The notes under the pieces were generated by a model, which saw only the letters and a list, made by a program, of their open reading frames with translations, had not been told where the DNA came from and made no database searches. Positions 14,593 through 19,414 of a stretch of 19,414 bases of DNA are shown here, piece by piece (positions within the stretch are counted from its first letter, which is position 1; every line of letters begins with the position of its first letter). The stretch is from Flavobacteriia bacterium (GTDB lineage: Bacteria; Bacteroidota; Bacteroidia; Flavobacteriales; Flavobacteriaceae), in assembly GCA_030626085.1 (NCBI GenBank), contig DAOUPQ010000008.1, positions 1 through 19,414 of the forward strand. Reading direction: 5' to 3'. A program made the position numbers and the translations under genes.

Positions 14593-15375
14593 CTAATTAC
14601 TCTCTACCATAGTTCTTTTAAATTTTAACTTACCGTCTTCATTATAGGAAACATAGTCGCCTATTTCTCTACCATTTTTATAGTTAGCTTTAAGCTCTAA
14701 CTGTCCATTTTCAAAAAATTTTTCATACAAGCCATCTTCCAAACCATCTTTATAAGTTGTTTTAACATATAAGTTTCCATTTTCAAAATATTGCTCTATC
14801 GGACCGTTTTTTATACCGTTAACATAGGCTGTTTTGATTCTTAACTGACCATTTTCATAATATCCCTCGTATGGTCCGTTTTGTTTACCATTTACAAAGG
14901 TGATCTCTCTTTTTAATTGACCATTTTCATAATATTTCTTTAAAATACCATCATACTCACCATTGACTAAAGTACCTTTACCCTGAAGTTGACCATTTTG
15001 ATAATAAGTTTCTAAAGGACCATTGTATTTTCCATCTTTAAACGATGTCTCAATTTTTAACTGGCCATTTTCATAATACTCCTGATAAGGCCCATTTATC
15101 TTATCATTTTTAAAAACAGTTTTTCTTCTTAACTGACCATTTTCATAATACAGCTCATAAGGCCCTTCTTTTTTGCCGTCTTCAACATAGTAATATAATT
15201 TTGTGATAACATAGTTTTCATATACAACACCATTTAATTTTTTTCCATTTGAATAAATTAAAGTGTTTCCATTTTCATCTCTCTTTTCAATATCAGAAAC
15301 ATTTACTTTTAATTGAGAATACAATTGAGTAATTGACATTCCAATAACCAACATTAATACGACCCCTTTTTTCAT
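14593..15375 (-). CDS. Secreted MORN-repeat protein (YwqK/MORN_2 type)
   Basis: A 260-residue exported protein. Residues 1-20 are a signal peptide ending YSQ. From about residue 70 to the end it consists of roughly eight tandem 23-residue repeats of the form (Y/F)ENGQLxxxTxFKDGKxNGPxEx, the MORN_2 unit found in proteins often named YwqK-family antitoxin. Despite that name no toxin partner is seen here, and export argues against a toxin-antitoxin role; the beta-hairpin solenoid more likely mediates contact with the envelope or other proteins. It is the neighbour and paralogue of the gene at 15590-16099, separated by 214 bp with its own promoter. Confidence 0.85.
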   Translation of the reverse strand: MKKGVVLMLVIGMSITQLYSQLKVNVSDIEKRDENGNTLIYSNGKKLNGVVYENYVITKLYYYVEDGKKEGPYELYYENGQLRRKTVFKNDKINGPYQEYYENGQLKIETSFKDGKYNGPLETYYQNGQLQGKGTLVNGEYDGILKKYYENGQLKREITFVNGKQNGPYEGYYENGQLRIKTAYVNGIKNGPIEQYFENGNLYVKTTYKDGLEDGLYEKFFENGQLELKANYKNGREIGDYVSYNEDGKLKFKRTMVESN

Positions 15376-15416
15376 TTTACTAAGTTTTAAACCCTTTTTT
15401 ATTTAGTAAACAGATG

Positions 15417-15445
15417 CAAATATATATTATTATCTTGTAATACAA
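15417..15445 (-). promoter_or_regulatory. Promoter of the larger MORN-repeat gene
   Basis: Minus strand: TATATTTG at 15424-15417 matches the -7 box TAnnTTTG, and TTG at 15445-15443 (within CTTTG) lies 18 nt upstream, a good -33 box. The predicted start is near 15412, ~37 nt before the ATG at 15375. This is the only promoter in the window where both Bacteroidota boxes are seen at a normal distance. Confidence 0.6.
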
Positions 15446-15589
15446 AGGATTACTAATTTAAATATGAATGTTTACATACTTAAAACGTTGTTTATTAATA
15501 TAAAAACCACCAATATAAAATTGATAGTTTGTAGTGTTAAATATTATAAGTTCAAAGGATTTTTCAAAAGTTGACCTTAGAAGAACAGA

Positions 15590-16099
15590 TTAAACCATCT
15601 TACCATTGTCGTAAACCAATTTGGTTTTTAACTCACCTTTTTCATCATATTCTTCAATAACTCCATCTAACTTACCTTTTTTATATTTTCCTTTTTTCCA
15701 CAATATGCCATTTTCATAATAGGTTTCATATTTCCCATCTTTTAAATTATCTTTAAAACTCGATTTAACTTCTAATTTACCATTTTCGTAATACTTCTCA
15801 TAAAGCCCGTCTCTTAAACCATTTTTAAAGTGTATCTTTTGATTCAATTGATCATTCTCATAATAATGCTTATAAAATCCTTCTTCTACCCCATCTTTAA
15901 TGCTCCATTCATGCTTCAATTGACCATCTTTATAATTTTCAAAAACAATACCGTTTATTCTTTCTCCATTAATCAGATAAATTGTTTGTTCATCAACAAA
16001 TTTTTGCTCAACTTCTGACTTTTTAATTCTGCTTTCAGATTGACAGCTCATTAGAAAAAATGTTATTCCTAAAAATAAAAATGTTACTATATTTTTCAT
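15590..16099 (-). CDS. MORN-repeat lipoprotein (YwqK/MORN_2 type)
   Basis: A 169-residue protein with lipobox FFLMSC (Cys19). About five 23-residue MORN_2 repeats run from residue ~55 to the end, each with Y(E/K)(N/D)GxL, a charged strand and (D/N)G. Its repeats are clearly related to those of the larger downstream paralogue but it is lipid-anchored rather than simply secreted, so the pair may have arisen by duplication followed by a change of export signal. It has its own -7 box at 16140-16133. Function unknown; the antitoxin label carried by the family should not be taken literally. Confidence 0.83.
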   Translation of the reverse strand: MKNIVTFLFLGITFFLMSCQSESRIKKSEVEQKFVDEQTIYLINGERINGIVFENYKDGQLKHEWSIKDGVEEGFYKHYYENDQLNQKIHFKNGLRDGLYEKYYENGKLEVKSSFKDNLKDGKYETYYENGILWKKGKYKKGKLDGVIEEYDEKGELKTKLVYDNGKMV

Positions 16100-16400
16100 A
16101 TTTAAAATTTTATATTATTAAAAAAAGCGGTTCAAATATACTTATTAAAACTAAAAAAACATCTAAATATCAAGTTTTATCACTAAAATATTTAGCCTAA
16201 AATTCAACAGTCTCAAAAACATAAATAGTTAGTAAACTTCTTATGATCAATTTACCCGCTTTATTCATGAAAATTATATGATATTTATTTATTATTCTGA
16301 ATAACATATAGATAAATACGATCATTTAAAATTAGTAGAATTGTTTTAACTTATTGAAATCCAGATCTACACGGCTGTAAAACCTTGCAAGATATAGATT
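16100..16400. other. Intergenic region of ~300 bp with one promoter
   Basis: The only signal I can support is TATATTTG on the minus strand at 16140-16133, a -7 box for the MORN lipoprotein (predicted start ~16128, leader ~29 nt); no TTG -33 box is found at the right distance. No intrinsic terminator with a U-run is visible for the propeller-phosphoesterase gene upstream, no RNA gene, and no TGA-N6-TCA operator. Confidence 0.4.
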
Positions 16401-19199
16401 TTAATTATTTTTTTTCTCCCTATTTTCTAAACGATATTCATCTTGTTCTTTGCTCTCTCGTATCATATCTTCCATATTATCTATTTGAGGAGATTCTTCA
16501 ACTGCTTTCCAATCGAATGTTTCATCAAATGGATCGAGTGCTTTTTGAGGGTCAAAAACATGTTTATTTACCGGTAATGCATTATAAGGTTTATAATTGG
16601 GAGTATCGGTAAAGAAATCCGAAAGATCGTTTGCGGCAGCATCATATTGATTTAAATATGGCAAACCCAAAATATTCCAGAAAGATTTAAATAAACTACC
16701 AAAACTATAATGAACATGACTGGCATAATCTCTTTTTACCCAGGGAGAAATTATCATTAATATACTTCGATGAGCATCAATATGATCTACTCCGTTTTGT
16801 GCATCATCTTCAGTGATCACAATTAACATATTTTTCCAATAAGGTGTATGCGATAAATATTCAACAATTCGGCCAACAGCCAGATCATTATCCGCCATAT
16901 AACTTTCCCTAAAAGGATAACCTGCTTCAGGGCGGTCACCGGCTCCATGGTCATTTGGAATAATAACTGTTATAAACTCAGGCATGGTGTCATCATCTTG
17001 CATCCATTTTGTATCAAATTCTTTAATAAATTGATCGATCCTGAACTGATCAGGAATCGCCATATTATAGGTAGGATACATTTTTGAAGTTCGTTCAAAA
17101 AGAGGCTGCGGCATAGGGTAATTGATGTACTGATGAACACCGGTATATTTATATTTTTCTTTATAAAGTGCCGGTTCAAACATAATACTAAAACCAAAAT
17201 TGTAAAAAGTCGCTTTATGACGTTCCAAATGATCCCACATAGATCCTGCCTCATTATAATCTTCGGGATAAATAGCGCCTGCCGCTCCATTCATAGCGAA
17301 AACACCCGGTGCTTTTGAATCATCCCTATAACTTCTGTTACCACCATAACTGGCCGCAGTTGATGTTTCGCACCATTCATTGGGATAAGTATTAACCAGC
17401 CAGCGATGACCATCAGCAGAAACATCTGAATCTACATAAAAATTGTCTGAAAAAGCAAACTGTTCGGCAATAGCCAAATGATTTGGCATAACAGTTATAT
17501 TTGAAATAGAATCTGTTTTTTTACTATTAAAAAATGATGCATTCATCCCATAACGCGAAATGGTTGGATCTCCGTTACCTTTTTTTAATTGACCAAATAT
17601 TTCATCGTAGGTTCTATTCTCTTTTGATATAAATACAATGTGTTTAATGGGACTTTCTTTCTCTCCAGGAAATAATGGAATAGGATTATTTTCCCTTTGA
17701 TGAAACACAGGATCATCAGCCTTTGTAAATTTAAAATTATTGGAAATAACCTGTTCTGTCATTTTTTTGAGCTGACCGTCTTGCGGAATATCAACAATCT
17801 GAACGGTACCTTTCATTAAAGAACCTATATAACTACCTTCAGCTTTTTTTTCAAATGCTGCTCCCCCGTTTGGCCCACTTCCATAACCCTTGGCATTTGC
17901 AATAATTAATTTTTTACCATCACTACTTACTTCAATTTTTGAAGGAAACCAACCCGTTGGAATATGCCCCAACACTTTAAAGTCTGATACATTGATAACA
18001 GCAACTGCATTAATTCCGGACTCAGCCACATAGAGTCTTTTATTATCAGGACTCAATGCCAAACCAAATGGTATAACACCTCTAAACTGCTTAACTCGCC
18101 TATCAGGCTTAAGATAAATTGTTTGAATTACCGTATCCTTTTCAATAGAAATAACAGAAATATTATCATTGGTGCCATTACTGACAAATACAAATTCATC
18201 AGTAGCGACAATTGAATTTGGACTAGATCCTCCAACTGCAGGAATTCCTTCGATCATTGAACCTACCAAATGACCCGTTTTAATTTTAGCGATCACTTCA
18301 GGCTTTTCAGAATCCTTAAGATCAATTGCAAATACCGAGAAAGCTTCAATTGCATTCAGATCACCTAAACCGGAAATTTTTATGGTATCATTTTCTATCC
18401 CTTCAATCATCTCTTTAGAACCATAAGCAAATGCCGGATAGTCAATCGATTTAGACTTGCCTTTATTTGTCGTGATACGTGAATACTCAAACATTCCAAC
18501 ATTAGCCACATAGGCTTTTTTCTCATCAGGAGATAGTTGAATACCAAAAGGATACCTGCCAACCGGTACAGAATGCTTAAGTTTTTTTGATTTGGTGTCA
18601 ATAATTATCATTCTAAAACCAATCTGATCAACGGCATAAAGTGTTTTTCCATCTTTTGATAATTTCATATCGCCAATATAGCCATGTGAATAATCAAATT
18701 TATCCGAAACAAATGAACAATCTATCGAATCTTTCTTTACACCTGTTTTAATATCAAACAGGTATATTTTATTTTCCTGTCCACCTGCCACATACACAGT
18801 TTGATTATCCGGTGAAATGGCAAGCCCCATAAATACAGAAGCCAACACTCCTTTATCGGTTGATGATCCGGGAGGAATTTGCTGCACTTCAGGATTTTGA
18901 GATAAAATATTGCGAATAATAGTAATGGATAATGGACTGGTGCCTGAATTAGCGGTAACAGCAACGTTACCATCATGACTTAAAGTTAAACCAAATGGGT
19001 GAGGTGCGGTAACAATGCTTTTTCCTACGGGTGTAATAAACCGTCCATTAGGGATGATTGTTTTGCCATCTTTATTAATTTTAGTAAATTCACTACCGGA
19101 GGGAGAAGATATGATCCACAATTCATGATCCTTCTTATTATTTTGAAAGTTGCAAGCTGTAAAAAGTAGTAATACGAGCAATTGAATAATTATTTTCAT
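16401..19199 (-). CDS. Lipoprotein fusing a YncE-like beta-propeller to a phosphoesterase/alkaline-phosphatase-like domain
   Basis: 932 residues. Lipobox LFTAC (Cys16). Residues ~25-480 are a YncE/SMP-30-like seven-bladed propeller: repeated (L/I)xxSPD(N/E/G)xxxx(Y/V)VA motifs (128-137, 222-232, 382-392) and (D/N)G(K/N) turns. Residues ~515-900 form a phosphoesterase domain of the acid phosphatase/phospholipase C type: KENRTYDE with likely nucleophile Thr530, DVSADGHRW, IIPNDHGAG (His751), ITEDD (Asp798-Asp799) and HIDAHR (His806, His810), which fit the two-metal alkaline-phosphatase-like site. Such bifunctional YncE/alkaline phosphatase proteins are known in Bacteroidota, but the substrate is not. 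It is exported and lipid-anchored and stands alone with its own promoter. Domain calls are firm; phosphatase versus phosphodiesterase activity is open. Confidence 0.9.
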   Translation of the reverse strand: MKIIIQLLVLLLFTACNFQNNKKDHELWIISSPSGSEFTKINKDGKTIIPNGRFITPVGKSIVTAPHPFGLTLSHDGNVAVTANSGTSPLSITIIRNILSQNPEVQQIPPGSSTDKGVLASVFMGLAISPDNQTVYVAGGQENKIYLFDIKTGVKKDSIDCSFVSDKFDYSHGYIGDMKLSKDGKTLYAVDQIGFRMIIIDTKSKKLKHSVPVGRYPFGIQLSPDEKKAYVANVGMFEYSRITTNKGKSKSIDYPAFAYGSKEMIEGIENDTIKISGLGDLNAIEAFSVFAIDLKDSEKPEVIAKIKTGHLVGSMIEGIPAVGGSSPNSIVATDEFVFVSNGTNDNISVISIEKDTVIQTIYLKPDRRVKQFRGVIPFGLALSPDNKRLYVAESGINAVAVINVSDFKVLGHIPTGWFPSKIEVSSDGKKLIIANAKGYGSGPNGGAAFEKKAEGSYIGSLMKGTVQIVDIPQDGQLKKMTEQVISNNFKFTKADDPVFHQRENNPIPLFPGEKESPIKHIVFISKENRTYDEIFGQLKKGNGDPTISRYGMNASFFNSKKTDSISNITVMPNHLAIAEQFAFSDNFYVDSDVSADGHRWLVNTYPNEWCETSTAASYGGNRSYRDDSKAPGVFAMNGAAGAIYPEDYNEAGSMWDHLERHKATFYNFGFSIMFEPALYKEKYKYTGVHQYINYPMPQPLFERTSKMYPTYNMAIPDQFRIDQFIKEFDTKWMQDDDTMPEFITVIIPNDHGAGDRPEAGYPFRESYMADNDLAVGRIVEYLSHTPYWKNMLIVITEDDAQNGVDHIDAHRSILMIISPWVKRDYASHVHYSFGSLFKSFWNILGLPYLNQYDAAANDLSDFFTDTPNYKPYNALPVNKHVFDPQKALDPFDETFDWKAVEESPQIDNMEDMIRESKEQDEYRLENREKKNN

Positions 19200-19248
19200 A
19201 TATCTTCAGGTTAGGATATCTTTTAAAACATAACTCATTTTGTAAAAA

Positions 19249-19256
19249 CAAATATA
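19249..19256 (-). promoter_or_regulatory. -7 box of the propeller-phosphoesterase gene
   Basis: TATATTTG on the minus strand (19256-19249) matches TAnnTTTG and would start transcription near 19244, ~45 nt before the ATG at 19199. No clear -33 TTG. An 8-bp inverted repeat TCAGGTTA (19206-19213) / TAACCTGA (19270-19277) flanks it, possibly by chance. Confidence 0.45.
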
Positions 19257-19284
19257 GATTTTATCCTTATAACCTGAGTTAGAT

Positions 19285-19414
19285 TATTAATAAATCCACA
19301 GAAGCCTTATGAATAGTGAGATTTGAATAATCAAAACGAAAAACTAACGGGTTAATTTAAGGCTTTTATTGTTTAAAGATTGCTGTTCAGAAGGCTTCTG
19401 TGGATTTATTAATA
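19285..19414. repeat. Perfect 24-bp inverted repeat with 82-bp spacer at the window edge
   Basis: Positions 19285-19308 (TATTAATAAATCCACAGAAG then CCTT) are the exact reverse complement of 19391-19414. The spacer (19309-19390) is AT-rich and non-coding. The outer end of each arm is the self-complementary TTATTAATA(A). The arms may extend beyond the right edge. A short non-autonomous element (MITE-like), the end of an insertion sequence, or a dispersed palindromic repeat are all possible; the length of the arms rules out chance. Confidence 0.85.

Noticed and set aside
14593..16099. A toxin-antitoxin locus, as the YwqK-family antitoxin name would suggest
   Set aside because: Both proteins carry export signals and no candidate toxin gene is adjacent.
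16970..17290. A 106-codon minus-strand frame inside the propeller-phosphoesterase gene
   Set aside because: It is an alternative frame of a conserved catalytic region with no motif or start signal of its own.

Overview
The window looks like chromosome from a member of the Bacteroidota, most likely Flavobacteriaceae. The DNA is very AT-rich. Many exported proteins are short-signal lipoproteins (SCxxx or AC/GC lipoboxes) or end their signal peptide in (Y/F)AQ. Recognisable promoters carry the Bacteroidota -7 box TAnnTTTG rather than an E. coli -10. No tRNA, rRNA, CRISPR array or complete insertion sequence is visible.

Region 1 (1-5122, + strand) is the end of an alpha-glucan (starch/maltodextrin) utilisation locus. 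It holds the C-terminus of a neopullulanase/cyclomaltodextrinase-type GH13 enzyme, a secreted esterase with a starch-binding-like N-terminal domain, and two GH13 lipoproteins, packed as one operon with gaps of 1-5 bp at two junctions.

Region 2 (5223-11772, - strand) is the most interesting part. It is a stress-type regulatory island: a soluble PAS histidine kinase, a response regulator whose receiver is fused to a CRP/FNR-type DNA-binding protein, a tandem universal stress protein and a 4-TM protein form one operon. Downstream, on the same strand, lie three units that each begin with the same promoter module: two CRP/FNR-like operators (TGA-N6-TCA) centred exactly 22 bp apart, the inner one exactly 36.5 bp from the G of a TAnnTTTG box. 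They drive (i) a secreted PepSY-like protein, Hsp20 and a coiled-coil protein; (ii) a lipoprotein of unknown function; and (iii) an apparently non-coding ~220-nt transcript ending in a near-ideal intrinsic terminator. The RR-CRP protein is the natural candidate regulator. The content (Usp, Hsp20, possible heme-PAS kinase, small RNA) resembles in outline the mycobacterial DosR and enterobacterial FNR/FnrS hypoxia circuits. That parallel is inference.

Region 3 (12006-14360) carries a lipoprotein sulfatase of the formylglycine type, a single-domain universal stress protein, and a small unrecognised acidic protein convergent with it.

Region 4 (14593-19414) holds two adjacent MORN-repeat exported proteins, a 932-residue lipoprotein joining a YncE-like beta-propeller to a phosphoesterase/alkaline-phosphatase-like domain, and a perfect 24-bp inverted repeat that reaches the right edge of the window.
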